Assembly: GCA_902363045.1 (NCBI GenBank) | Contig: CABIYX010000015.1 | Coordinates: 8,249 to 72,248, forward strand | Origin: Clostridiales bacterium | GTDB taxonomy: Bacteria > Bacillota > Clostridia > Oscillospirales > Oscillospiraceae | DNA: 64,000 nucleotides | Reading direction: 5' to 3' | In this document: in pieces, positions 44,138 through 51,685 of the stretch | How positions within the stretch are numbered: the stretch's first letter is position 1 | Layout of the letters: each line of letters opens with the position of its first letter | The notes under the pieces: generated by a model | Database searches by the model: none | Told to the model about the DNA's origin: nothing | What the model saw: the letters and a program-made list of their open reading frames with translations, nothing else | Program-made: the position numbers and the translations under genes

Positions 44138-44259
44138 CGGTGATTGAAATGCTCGTCGGTGATTGAAATGCTCGGGCGAAGTGAATTCGCCCTGCGCCAA
44201 GGTTTTGCCTGTGGCAAAACGCTTGTACGGCGCAAAGGCGCCGCCGGCCAGAAGGCCGG
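44138..44259. repeat. Tandem 18-bp direct repeat followed by four consecutive hairpins
   Basis: CGGTGATTGAAATGCTCG occurs twice with one base between (44138-44155 and 44157-44174). Four palindromes follow within 86 bases: 44174-44192 (7-bp arms), 44202-44220 (8-bp arms GTTTTGCC / GGCAAAAC), 44229-44242 and 44244-44259. No ORF with a ribosome-binding site covers it. It lies between the tRNA terminator and the accessory island. Confidence 0.75.
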
Positions 44260-44346
44260 TTGGATGCTTCTCAAGAAAAATTGCAAATTTGAATCCAAGA
44301 GAGTTCGACCGACCTGAGAGGATTTGGATTGTTACCCCTTGCCACA

Positions 44347-44395
44347 TGAAAAACCGGCGAAAGTGTTGATTTCCAACACTTTCGCCGGTTTTTCA
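44347..44395. terminator. Perfect 22-bp bidirectional terminator
   Basis: 44347-44368 pairs perfectly with 44374-44395 around a 5-base loop, with A5 and T5 flanks on both strands. It closes the minus-strand gene ending at 44509 and insulates it from the tRNA side. The 113 bases between it and that stop codon show nothing else recognisable. Confidence 0.9.
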
Positions 44396-44508
44396 TTTAT
44401 TCATTTCCCTGCTGTTATCCCATTCCAGAGCATCACAGCACATTTTTCTGGTGGGGGAACCGGTGGGGGGAAGTCGCGCCCACGCGCTCCCCCATCTTTA
44501 AAAGCCCT

Positions 44509-45714
44509 TCATTTCCGTTCCCGTCTGCTTCGCTTTTTCTTTTTTGGTTCTGTCGGAGAGGAGAAGGTCTGAATGTAGTCCTGCCGGATCTGTGTCACAT
44601 CCTGAGAAAGAAAAGCGGCGACACGCTCCTGTTCAGAAGTCTGCTCCGGGAAAAAGGATGCAAATTTCTGTGCCAGCTGCTCCTCTTTTCCATACAGTTC
44701 AAGCGGGCCTTCGTACCCCATTAATTCCTTCAGCACAGAAGTGAACTCCTGGCAGCGGTTCTCTCGAATCTCCAAATCAACTTTTGCTTTGGCAGTCATA
44801 CCGTTGAGGTAAAGCACATTCAAGGAAGTATCGTTCCCTGGCCGATACATTGTGACCCATAAAGCCAGCTTTTTTGAGAGCAGCTTTCCGCCAATCAGCA
44901 TCCAGTTCTGGCTTCGGTAAATTTCCAGATACTTTTTCATGGCCTCATCTTCAAACTTGATCGGTTCAAAGTGTTCTCCATCCAGCAGCTGCTCCAACTG
45001 TTTTTTGCTGAGGATCTGATTCAAAACTGGTATATTTCGGTAAGGCGCACATACATAGTGTCTCATTTTTTGAAACAGAGCCACAACCAGAACCGCTGTG
45101 CCAAGTAAAAACAGGAAAAGCTCTCTGTCCATTTCGATTTTTCCGGTTGCCGTGATCCAAATACCGCGCAGAACCAGCACGACGCCAAAGCCCCACAGCC
45201 CGAAAACCAGCAGCTTTTTCAGCGGATGAAAATGAATCCACTCGATGATCCGCACCTGCCGTCTGCCGCTCATCGATTCATCACGCAAAAGCCGGCGGGC
45301 GGTCCACTGATTCAAAAGTTGTGGAATCCATGCGATCCCAAACAGAAAAGCTGCAATCCCGGCATAAAGGGCAATCCCGATCCAGCCAATATCCAGATAA
45401 GACTCCAAAAGCAGTAACAGAATAATTGGCAGGATCATGGTGAGAAAAAGTGGTAAAAATGACTTTTTGCGTCCCTTCTGGAGGTTCAGGTCATTTAGAG
45501 CAGAAGTGATACAAAAGGCAAAAATCATCACAGCCGACATCCCGCCGGACACCCAATTTTTCAGGTCGCCAAAACGCATAACATGTTCGACTCTGTGCAT
45601 ACTCGGAAACTTCCCGGTAATACCCGCGTAGAGGCAAAATCCCAAATAAGCCAGAGCCAGAAGCGCCCCGACCAGCTTCAAAATTGTTTTTCCAGAAAAG
45701 TTTCGTTTCTCCAT
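44509..45714 (-). CDS. Multi-pass membrane protein of unknown function
   Basis: This 401-residue protein starts MEKRNFSGKTILKLVG behind GGGAG. About six transmembrane helices lie in the first 230 residues. The rest is cytosolic, with a beta-rich part (NWMLIGGKLLSKKLALWVTM, then LYLNGMTAKAKVDLEIRENR) that resembles the PH-like modules of neighbouring membrane proteins, and a lysine/arginine-rich end (PKKKKRSRRERK). I recognise no family. It is last in a three-gene minus-strand group that diverges from the HSP90 gene. Confidence 0.75.
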   Translation of the reverse strand: MEKRNFSGKTILKLVGALLALAYLGFCLYAGITGKFPSMHRVEHVMRFGDLKNWVSGGMSAVMIFAFCITSALNDLNLQKGRKKSFLPLFLTMILPIILLLLLESYLDIGWIGIALYAGIAAFLFGIAWIPQLLNQWTARRLLRDESMSGRRQVRIIEWIHFHPLKKLLVFGLWGFGVVLVLRGIWITATGKIEMDRELFLFLLGTAVLVVALFQKMRHYVCAPYRNIPVLNQILSKKQLEQLLDGEHFEPIKFEDEAMKKYLEIYRSQNWMLIGGKLLSKKLALWVTMYRPGNDTSLNVLYLNGMTAKAKVDLEIRENRCQEFTSVLKELMGYEGPLELYGKEEQLAQKFASFFPEQTSEQERVAAFLSQDVTQIRQDYIQTFSSPTEPKKKKRSRRERK

Positions 45715-45790
45715 TCTGTTCTCCCAGCAAATCATGGCTTCCGCGCATGAGGAACGCCTTTTTAAACTCCATGGACCCCGGCCGCCTCAC

Positions 45791-47881
45791 TTACTTTTCC
45801 GGTACATGGACGTCCAGCAGGGTCACGCCAAAGGGACTCTCCCGGTGGCAGACGTCCAGAGGCTCTCCATTCATGGCCATCTCGAAGATCTTTTCCGGGA
45901 CGACAAGTTCTATTTCGCTTCCGTTGTCCAGCACAACAGTCAATTCGTAATCATCATCCTCCACATCCGGGTCATCCGCATGGCTGTCCACAATGACAGC
46001 CGGATAGTGCCGCGCGGGGCCGCTGAGGGCTGCGTTGGCACAGTAATGCAGGCCGGAGGCAATGGTGATCCCCACCAGACCCATAAAAAGCCCCGCGCCC
46101 AGCCGCAGGCGCTTGGGTGTACGCAGGATCAGAAGCACAGTCAAAACAGTACCGATCACCAGGACACGCACCAGCCAGCCAAAGCCTAGATCCGCCTCCT
46201 GAAGGACAAAACCGTCCCAGATATGATTGACCTGCCAAATGTAAATCAGGCCGATCAACAAGGCCGGGATCAAGGGAACCTTGATATGCATGGCATTCCA
46301 CTCCGGGGTGGCGTTTGGAGGCCGGTCTCCGAAGAGCAGCACCGGAGCAAACACCAGGCAGAACACCACAAACGGAATGGGCGCCAGGGCGCCGATCTTC
46401 ATAACAGTGGTAAACTTCACGCCCAGAAGATACAGCGGGATGGGAGCAATGACACCGGCGGCAAACAGGAGCACGACCACCCACAGCCCCGCCCGGATGC
46501 CCTTGATATGGTCATGCCAGCGGGTGCGGTACTCCTCCCGCCATTGGACGGTGCTCTCCTGCTGTTCCTCCTGCCTGGCCTGCTTCTCCATCGCGGGGGT
46601 CAGGGTCGCGGCGAGGCCGGTGCTCTCCAGCCACTCTGCAAACCGCGGGATGCCCCGCATATTGGTCTCGATGGAGGCCAGCTTTTTCCCCTCTTTGTTC
46701 CGCAGATGGATGGAGCGGTTGGCTGTCAGCCGAACGGAAGCCACCTGTCCCGGCGCAAATTCCCGTTTCCTGCCCCAACTGCTGATGTACCACATGGAGT
46801 TGTCTTGGAATACAAACAAGGTGCGATTGCGTCCGGCCAGCAGCATCCACACGCCCAGCAGCATGAATGGTATCCCAATCAGAGTGCTGACAAATGTCAA
46901 GGCAGCGTCAAAAGGCGGTGTCCCAGCCACGATAACGGCTGTCAGCATCATAACAAGGGAAAGCACCCACTGGATGATCCCAAGCACGGCGACTATTTTC
47001 CGTTCCCTCACAATGACGATTGGTTGTTGCATTTCTTCCGGCTCTTTGTGTTGGCAGAACAGTAGTATAAGACCAAATCCGAGAAGAATCAGCAACAGCA
47101 CAACGCCAGTCCATACACCAGCCATATCAAGCGGCTCATTCCCATCGGGAATAAAAATCAGCGGAAGCAGGAACAGAACAAAGGCAATGGTGATCCCACC
47201 AGAGATCATACAGGGCCACTTACTCCCCGGAGCAGGCAGGTCACAGGCCGGCTCCAGCGGCTGTTGCGGGGCGCTGTATTCCCTCTGGATGGGTTCCAGC
47301 TCCGGAGCCTGCTCCAAGACCTTCCCGCAGTGCGGGCACTGGGGAACATATTCCATCTCTGAGGAGCGTCCCTTTCCTCCCATTGGTAAAGGTTGGCCGC
47401 AGGAAGGACAGACCCAATATTTTTGAAAGACCTGTCTACGGACCCGCTTCAGGATGACGAGGGACAGGGCCGGGATCAGAAAGACCGGCAAGATCAGACA
47501 CGGCCCATGGGATACCAGCAGCGCGATCATCACAGCGGTGAGACACACAGCGGTTAAAATCAGAACGCGGCGGCCCATCCGGGTGGCCTGTTTCGCGGCG
47601 GCGAGATAGGTTGCGTTTCCCCGCCTCATCCCGTCGTGTTGAAGATCCAGAAGAAACGCCTCGATCAGCTCATAGAGATCATCCGGATCGTCTACGTCCC
47701 CGCTGGTGAACTGGTCGTACAGCTCCCCATTGACATACAGCTTTACGCCCTCCCGGTCCACCTCCACCTTACTGTGGAGCCGGGTCATGGTCAGGCGGTC
47801 TCCTGAAAAGTCCAGCCCATACCGGGGATACTGCCTCTTCAGGCGGTCATACAGGTTTTTGAGGTCTGATTTCTGATACAT
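45791..47881 (-). CDS. Large multi-domain membrane protein with zinc ribbon
   Basis: This 696-residue protein is organised as follows. Residues 1-90 are a soluble domain (LKRQYPRYGLDFSGDRLTMT, DDLYELIEAFLLDLQ). Two helices follow, then a zinc ribbon near 160-185 (WVCPSCGQPLP and CPHCGKVL). Two further helix pairs come before a PH-like region near 385-460 (FVFQDNSMWYISSWGRKREF), then four to five helices. An acidic C-terminal beta-rich domain (DDDYELTVVLDNGSEIELVV) closes it. The start used has GGAG 7 bases upstream. No known family is recognised. Confidence 0.78.
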   Translation of the reverse strand: MYQKSDLKNLYDRLKRQYPRYGLDFSGDRLTMTRLHSKVEVDREGVKLYVNGELYDQFTSGDVDDPDDLYELIEAFLLDLQHDGMRRGNATYLAAAKQATRMGRRVLILTAVCLTAVMIALLVSHGPCLILPVFLIPALSLVILKRVRRQVFQKYWVCPSCGQPLPMGGKGRSSEMEYVPQCPHCGKVLEQAPELEPIQREYSAPQQPLEPACDLPAPGSKWPCMISGGITIAFVLFLLPLIFIPDGNEPLDMAGVWTGVVLLLILLGFGLILLFCQHKEPEEMQQPIVIVRERKIVAVLGIIQWVLSLVMMLTAVIVAGTPPFDAALTFVSTLIGIPFMLLGVWMLLAGRNRTLFVFQDNSMWYISSWGRKREFAPGQVASVRLTANRSIHLRNKEGKKLASIETNMRGIPRFAEWLESTGLAATLTPAMEKQARQEEQQESTVQWREEYRTRWHDHIKGIRAGLWVVVLLFAAGVIAPIPLYLLGVKFTTVMKIGALAPIPFVVFCLVFAPVLLFGDRPPNATPEWNAMHIKVPLIPALLIGLIYIWQVNHIWDGFVLQEADLGFGWLVRVLVIGTVLTVLLILRTPKRLRLGAGLFMGLVGITIASGLHYCANAALSGPARHYPAVIVDSHADDPDVEDDDYELTVVLDNGSEIELVVPEKIFEMAMNGEPLDVCHRESPFGVTLLDVHVPEK

Positions 47882-47915
47882 AGTCATACTCCTTCGGTCG
47901 TGACCCACTCTGCTC

Positions 47916-48314
47916 TCACGGTCCTGTCCGCTCCGGCTGAGACTTTTTCCAAAACAGCCGGACCGTCTGCACAACGAGGAACGGGACCACCCCAAGCACA
48001 CCGAGCAGGGTGCAGATGGGAAACGCAATGATCCCCAGCAGGAGCCTTCGTCCCGCATGGATCCTCCACTTGTCCGCGATATGCTGATAGAGCATCAGCC
48101 CCGTGGGGATCCCGCCCAGAAGCAGACCCGCGCCGATGATATTGTTTTCAGGCTCTGCCGGTTCCGGGACCGGCAGGCCTCGTTCTGCAAAGAACGCAAG
48201 ATAGGCCGGGTCATTCTGCTCTCCGGCCTGGGTCACCGTAACAAAATACCCCAATAGGCAGCCCAGCAGCAGACATCCCGCCACCAGGATCAGACGCTTC
48301 CACCCTTTTTTCAT
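47916..48314 (-). CDS. Small membrane protein of unknown function
   Basis: This 132-residue protein has one N-terminal helix (LILVAGCLLLGCLLGYFVTV), a short outside loop, a second hydrophobic segment (IIGAGLLLGGIPTGLMLY) and a third near the C-terminus (LGIIAFPICTLLGVLGVVPF). GAGGTG lies about 10 bases before the ATG. It is the first gene of the minus-strand trio, with a good promoter. Confidence 0.7.
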   Translation of the reverse strand: MKKGWKRLILVAGCLLLGCLLGYFVTVTQAGEQNDPAYLAFFAERGLPVPEPAEPENNIIGAGLLLGGIPTGLMLYQHIADKWRIHAGRRLLLGIIAFPICTLLGVLGVVPFLVVQTVRLFWKKSQPERTGP

Positions 48315-48348
48315 CCCGCATTGACACCTCTTTCCGCGGTATAACGCG

Positions 48349-48377
48349 ATTATAACATCCGCCCGCCCCTTCGTCAC
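48349..48377 (-). promoter_or_regulatory. Promoter of the minus-strand membrane-protein trio
   Basis: On the minus strand GTGACG and a perfect TATAAT are separated by 17 bases, 35 bases before the first start codon. The genes at 47916, 45791 and 44509 run from here with gaps of 34 and 76 bases. Confidence 0.7.
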
Positions 48378-48480
48378 CTGTTTTTTGACGCGCGACAGGC
48401 ACTCAGCTTCCCAAAGAGCGGAAAAATCCAGATCTGCCCGGACGGCGCACAACTTTTTCTTCCAAAGAAATCGGATGATG

Positions 48481-48489
48481 TGATATAAT
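48481..48489 (+). promoter_or_regulatory. Extended -10 promoter of the HSP90-family gene array
   Basis: TGATATAAT is an extended -10 element (TG-N-TATAAT) and lacks a good -35 box. It gives an untranslated leader of about 250 bases before the HSP90 start. It is divergent from the minus-strand trio promoter about 100 bases away. Confidence 0.55.
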
Positions 48490-48539
48490 TAAGATATTCA
48501 GTTTTCTCTGTTCAGAAATTTACAGCCAGAGGTCTTGTT

Positions 48540-48719
48540 ATGGAAGGAAAACTGGGACAGCCCCCGGCTGTTCTGTTCCAATATAAAAAATTGATCTTAG
48601 CCGAAGAAAAAGCTGCATCCGCTGGTGGATGCGGCTCTTCCCGCGCGGTCTTTTCACGCCCTGCGCTGTGCTGCCCATACGGCAGTGCGGCGCAAGGCGT
48701 TTTTGTTATTCAGGCATGA
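48540..48719 (+). CDS. Possible leader ORF upstream of the HSP90-family gene
   Basis: A 59-codon ORF (MEGKLGQPPAVLFQYKKLIL at the start) begins 7-8 bases after AGAGG and ends 26 bases before the HSP90 ATG. Its 3' half is read through two stable hairpins, so it may be a regulatory leader peptide. The protein is low in family character (cysteine/alanine-rich, no domain), so it could equally be a chance ORF. Confidence 0.3.
   Translation: MEGKLGQPPAVLFQYKKLILAEEKAASAGGCGSSRAVFSRPALCCPYGSAAQGVFVIQA
48611..48636 (-). terminator. Hairpin with terminator form on the minus strand
   Basis: AGCTGCATCC pairs with GGATGCGGCT (one G-T pair). On the minus strand the stem is followed by TTTTTCTTC, as in an intrinsic terminator, although no gene ends there. 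It may be half of the leader structure described at 48657, or a relic of a lost gene. Confidence 0.45.
48657..48704 (+). terminator. Attenuator-like terminator before the HSP90-family gene
   Basis: A long imperfect stem (CGCC...TGCGC...GTGCTGCC with CGGCAGTGC...GCGCA...GGCG) around a small loop is followed directly by TTTTTGTT. It lies inside the leader, downstream of the predicted promoter and 41 bases before the HSP90 ATG, so it could control read-through into the gene. Confidence 0.55.
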
Positions 48720-48745
48720 TTTTGGATAGAAAGGCAGATAGAACA

Positions 48746-50503
48746 ATGAGCAACACCTATCATTTTCAAGTAAATTTAGGCGGGATGCTGGATGTGCTGT
48801 CCAACCACCTGTACAAAAGCCCGGATGTATTCCTCCGGGAGCTGCTGCAAAACGGCGTGGACGCCGTCACCCTGCGGCAGAAGGAACAGCCGGACTGGAC
48901 CGGCGGGAAGATCACCATCACCGTGGAGCCGGGCCGCCGCCTGATTTTTCGGGACAACGGCGCGGGACTCAGCGAGGAGGGCATCCACCGCTTTCTGGCG
49001 GTGATCGGCCAGTCCTCCAAGACGGAGCTGGTCAACGGCAGGATTCCTGAGGACTACATCGGCCGGTTCGGCATCGGTCTGCTCTCCTGCTTCATGGTGT
49101 CGGACTCCATCGTGGTCCACACCCGGCCGGCGGCGGGCGGCGTGGCCCATGTGTGGACGGGCCTGCCCGACGGTACATATACCCTGGAGCCGCTGGAGGA
49201 GTGCCCGGTGGGCACGGCGGTGATCCTGACCGCCAAGCCGGGTATGGAGCATTACTTCCAGCCCCGGAAGGTGGCCGAACTGGTGCGCTATTACGGGCTG
49301 GCCCTGCCTGTCCCCGTCTATCTGTCCGGCGACCCGGAGCGGCTCAACAGCATCCCCGCCGACTTCACCGGCGTCAGCCGCAGTCAGCTGCTCTCCTTTG
49401 GCGAGTGGCTCTTTGAGGAGGATTTTCTGGAGGCCATCCCCATCCAGACGCCCCACATCAGCGGCGTAGCCTATGTCCTCCCCTACCGCACCGCCCCCTC
49501 CGCCAAGGGCAGACACCGCATCTACCTGAAGCAGATGCTCCTGACCGAGCGTGGGGATACCCTGCTGCCGCCCTGGGCCTTCTTTTTGCAGTGCTTCCTC
49601 AACACCCGGGGCCTGCGGCCCACCGCCTCCCGGGAGGATTTTTATGAGGACAGGGCGCTGTCCGACGCCCGGGAGGAGTTTGCCGCCGCGGTGCGCCGCC
49701 ACCTGGCCCGGCTGGCGGAGGAGGACCCGGACCGGCTGAGGGGTATCGTGTCCGTCCACGCGGAGGCCATCAAGGCCATGGCGGTCTGGGACGAGGAGCT
49801 GTTCCGGCTGTTCATCGACTACCTCAGCTTTGAGACCAGCGAGGGGATCATGACCGGCGCGGCCCTGAAACGGGCGGGCCAGGCCGTCTGGGTCCACAGC
49901 GTCCCCAAGTTCAAGCAGCTCAAGCCCATCTTCATGGCCCAGGGGCGGCTGCTCATCTGCACCGGCTATGCCAGCGACCAGGAGTTGATCCAGGCCATGG
50001 CGGAGCGCTTCGGCCTGCCCTTCCAGCCCCTCCATGAGGAGGAGATGTTCGACACCCTGGAGGACGTCACCGCCGCCGAGCGTCAGCGGGGGGAGCTGCT
50101 GCTTCGGGCGGCGGATGAGGCCCTCCTCCCCTTCGAGTGTCAGGCCAAGCTCCGCCGCTTCCTGCCCGCCGACCTGCCCGTGCTGTACGCCATGAGCGAC
50201 GAGGTGCAGTTCCTGCGCCAGCTCCAGACCGCCCAGGAGAACAGCAGCGGCATCTTCTCCGGGGCGCTGGCCTCCATGCTCTCCGGCGTGGAGGAACGGC
50301 CCCTGGCCACCCTCTATCTCAATCTGAACAGCCCCATCGTCCGCCGGCTGGTCACAACGGCTGATCCGGAACTGCTGGAAATCATGGTGCAGGTGCTGTA
50401 TGTGCAGGCCCTGCTGGCGGGGGGCCACCCTCTCCGGGGCGGCGAGCTCAAGACCATGAACCAGGCCCTGCTGGCCCTGTTGGAGCATACAGCGGGAATT
50501 TGA
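48746..50503 (+). CDS. HSP90-family ATPase (short, non-canonical HtpG relative)
   Basis: This 585-residue protein has the GHKL ATP-binding fold. The N box reads LRELLQNGVDAVTLRQ near residue 30, the G1 box FRDNGAGLSEEGIHRFL near 70, and the G2 box YIGRFGIGLLSCFMVS near 105. The middle domain keeps the RGLRPTASREDFYED arginine/serine region of the HSP90 catalytic loop. It lacks the charged linker and is shorter than HtpG (about 620-640 residues). HSP90-family genes of this type are, to my knowledge, often beside tetratricopeptide-like genes, which matches this island. The start MSNTYHFQVNLGGM aligns with the HtpG N-terminus. Confidence 0.9.
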   Translation: MSNTYHFQVNLGGMLDVLSNHLYKSPDVFLRELLQNGVDAVTLRQKEQPDWTGGKITITVEPGRRLIFRDNGAGLSEEGIHRFLAVIGQSSKTELVNGRIPEDYIGRFGIGLLSCFMVSDSIVVHTRPAAGGVAHVWTGLPDGTYTLEPLEECPVGTAVILTAKPGMEHYFQPRKVAELVRYYGLALPVPVYLSGDPERLNSIPADFTGVSRSQLLSFGEWLFEEDFLEAIPIQTPHISGVAYVLPYRTAPSAKGRHRIYLKQMLLTERGDTLLPPWAFFLQCFLNTRGLRPTASREDFYEDRALSDAREEFAAAVRRHLARLAEEDPDRLRGIVSVHAEAIKAMAVWDEELFRLFIDYLSFETSEGIMTGAALKRAGQAVWVHSVPKFKQLKPIFMAQGRLLICTGYASDQELIQAMAERFGLPFQPLHEEEMFDTLEDVTAAERQRGELLLRAADEALLPFECQAKLRRFLPADLPVLYAMSDEVQFLRQLQTAQENSSGIFSGALASMLSGVEERPLATLYLNLNSPIVRRLVTTADPELLEIMVQVLYVQALLAGGHPLRGGELKTMNQALLALLEHTAGI

Positions 50504-50560
50504 TAGCCGGAAAAGGAAGATACATAATGTGATAAAGTTAGCTGCGATAAACTGGAATTT
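50471..50560 (+). repeat. Duplicated HSP90 3'-end/leader segment, copy 1
   Basis: This covers the last HSP90 codons (encoding LALLEHTAG), the intergenic bases and the string GTTAGCTGCGATAAACTGG just before the Imm1-like gene. The same segment recurs at 51056-51150 before the next immunity gene. Confidence 0.8.
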
Positions 50561-50573
50561 ATATGGGGGCAAC

Positions 50574-50939
50574 ATGATAGTTGTAAGTACAGATAAAGGC
50601 AATCTTTCTTTCCAATCAGTAGACGATGTATTAAAATTCGTACAAACATCAGCACAAGAAAATATTGAACTATGGATTAGCGGAAAGCAGCCATATCCCT
50701 GTATATCTGTGTGTATTAGCGGAGAATATGCAGCTATCAATTATTTTCAAAATGATGCAGGTGATATGTGGCTGTCTTATAATGAGGAAAATCAAGAAGA
50801 TGTTACTTTTATGGCTGCTGGAGAAGAATGGGAACCAGATGTCAATGCAGTCATCAGTATAAACAGTGCGTTTTCTTGCATTAGGGAATTTTGTGCTACT
50901 TATGAACGACCTTGTTGTATTCAGTGGCAAGAGTTATAA
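50574..50939 (+). CDS. Imm1-like immunity protein
   Basis: This 121-residue acidic protein ends with INSAFSCIREFCATYERPCC followed by IQWQEL, the closing pattern of Imm1-family immunity proteins (a helix, then G/E-R-P and an aromatic W). AGDMWLSYNEENQEDVTFM forms the central strand region. The coding sequence is clearly A+T-rich compared with the flanking HSP90 gene, which points to horizontal transfer. GGGGG precedes the ATG. No cognate toxin gene is present, so it is an orphan immunity gene. The assignment is from pattern memory. Confidence 0.6.
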   Translation: MIVVSTDKGNLSFQSVDDVLKFVQTSAQENIELWISGKQPYPCISVCISGEYAAINYFQNDAGDMWLSYNEENQEDVTFMAAGEEWEPDVNAVISINSAFSCIREFCATYERPCCIQWQEL

Positions 50940-51028
50940 CTTCCAGTTTGTCGAGCAAGCTCACTATCGATCAAGAAAAGGGACCCCGGATTGGAGCCGT
51001 CAAACCAGAGAATGGAGAAAATCTGATG
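50940..51028 (+). repeat. Post-immunity repeat, copy 1
   Basis: It begins ACTTCCAGTTTGTCGAGCAA directly after the Imm1-like stop and ends with AACCAGAGAATGGAGAAAA before an ATG. It is about 80% identical by eye to 51597-51685. It is followed by a 20-codon mini-ORF (51026-51088) ending LALLEHTAGA, a relic of the HSP90 C-terminus. Confidence 0.75.
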
Positions 51029-51055
51029 GAGCGAAAGGCGCGATTGTTGTATGTG

Positions 51056-51150
51056 CTGGCCCTGCTGGAGCATACGGCGGGAGCTTGAGAGGCAGAAACG
51101 GAAGATACCATGGATAGCGTGATAGAGTTAGCTGCGATAAACTGGAATTT
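51056..51150 (+). repeat. Duplicated HSP90 3'-end/leader segment, copy 2
   Basis: This is the second copy of 50471-50560. It encodes a truncated LALLEHTAGA end and then the same leader string, ending ACTGGAATTT before the ribosome-binding site of the Imm22-like gene. It shows that the 5' boundary of an immunity cassette was copied together with its neighbour. Confidence 0.8.
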
Positions 51151-51165
51151 CGGAGGGATTAAAGT

Positions 51166-51588
51166 ATGAGGCAGGTTGAACAATTAGATATTAGTTATAC
51201 GACACTGGAAAGTCGATGTTCGATTTTTGTTGGTGTTTGTAAATCGCAGGAACTGTTTGAACAATATTGGGAAAAGGATTATGACCTTTTACATAATGAC
51301 TATATAGGTTTTGAAATGGGTGTTGATTTTGGTATCAATACCTATAATGAAGATTTTGCTATTATGATGTTGCGAAAAAACTTGACTACCAAAATAGATG
51401 AGCTTGTTAAAGATGCGGAAATTTTTGACATTGATGCGTTAAAAAGACTGTATCCTGACGGATTAGACAGACCCTATAATGCAATAATCATTTTGGACAG
51501 AGTAAGTTATGATGGCTCAATTCAAGAAGTACAAAATGAAACCTTTGGCTATTTCAAGTTTTTGGGGGTATTTGATAGCTGGCAATAA
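51166..51588 (+). CDS. Imm22-like immunity protein
   Basis: This 140-residue A+T-rich gene carries RCSIFVGVCKSQELFEQYWE, VDFGINTYNEDFAIM and a late DRVSYDGSIQEV segment, which resemble the immunity protein 22 layout (VSIWVGxF...YL...F..DFGI.xYDxDF). GGAGG lies upstream. No toxin partner is near. It sits between two duplicated segments, suggesting modular acquisition. The family call is from memory and needs a profile search. Confidence 0.55.
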   Translation: MRQVEQLDISYTTLESRCSIFVGVCKSQELFEQYWEKDYDLLHNDYIGFEMGVDFGINTYNEDFAIMMLRKNLTTKIDELVKDAEIFDIDALKRLYPDGLDRPYNAIIILDRVSYDGSIQEVQNETFGYFKFLGVFDSWQ

Positions 51589-51596
51589 TTTAAGCA

Positions 51597-51685
51597 ATTC
51601 CAGTTTGTCGAGCAAGTTCGCTACCGATAAAGGAAAGAAGCCCCGGCCTGGAACCGCCAAACCAGAGAAGGGAGAAAATGAGATG
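51597..51685 (+). repeat. Post-immunity repeat, copy 2
   Basis: Copy of 50940-51028. It begins ATTCCAGTTTGTCGAGCAAG and ends AACCAGAGAAGGGAGAAAA immediately before the ATG of the lipoprotein gene, whose ribosome-binding site it supplies. A third, decayed copy of the first 28 bases (ACTTCCAGCTTGTCGAACAG) follows the immunity-like gene at 53219. Confidence 0.75.

Noticed and set aside
46223..47426. Long plus-strand ORFs opposite the 696-residue membrane protein
   Set aside because: The minus strand has a ribosome-binding site, zinc ribbon and membrane segments; the opposite frames show none.
48776..50740. 654-codon minus-strand ORF opposite the HSP90-family gene
   Set aside because: The plus strand has the GHKL boxes in order; the minus frame is Gly/Gln/His-rich with no motif.
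51026..51088. 20-codon ORF ending LALLEHTAGA
   Set aside because: It is a duplicated fragment of the HSP90 C-terminus within a repeat, not an independent gene.
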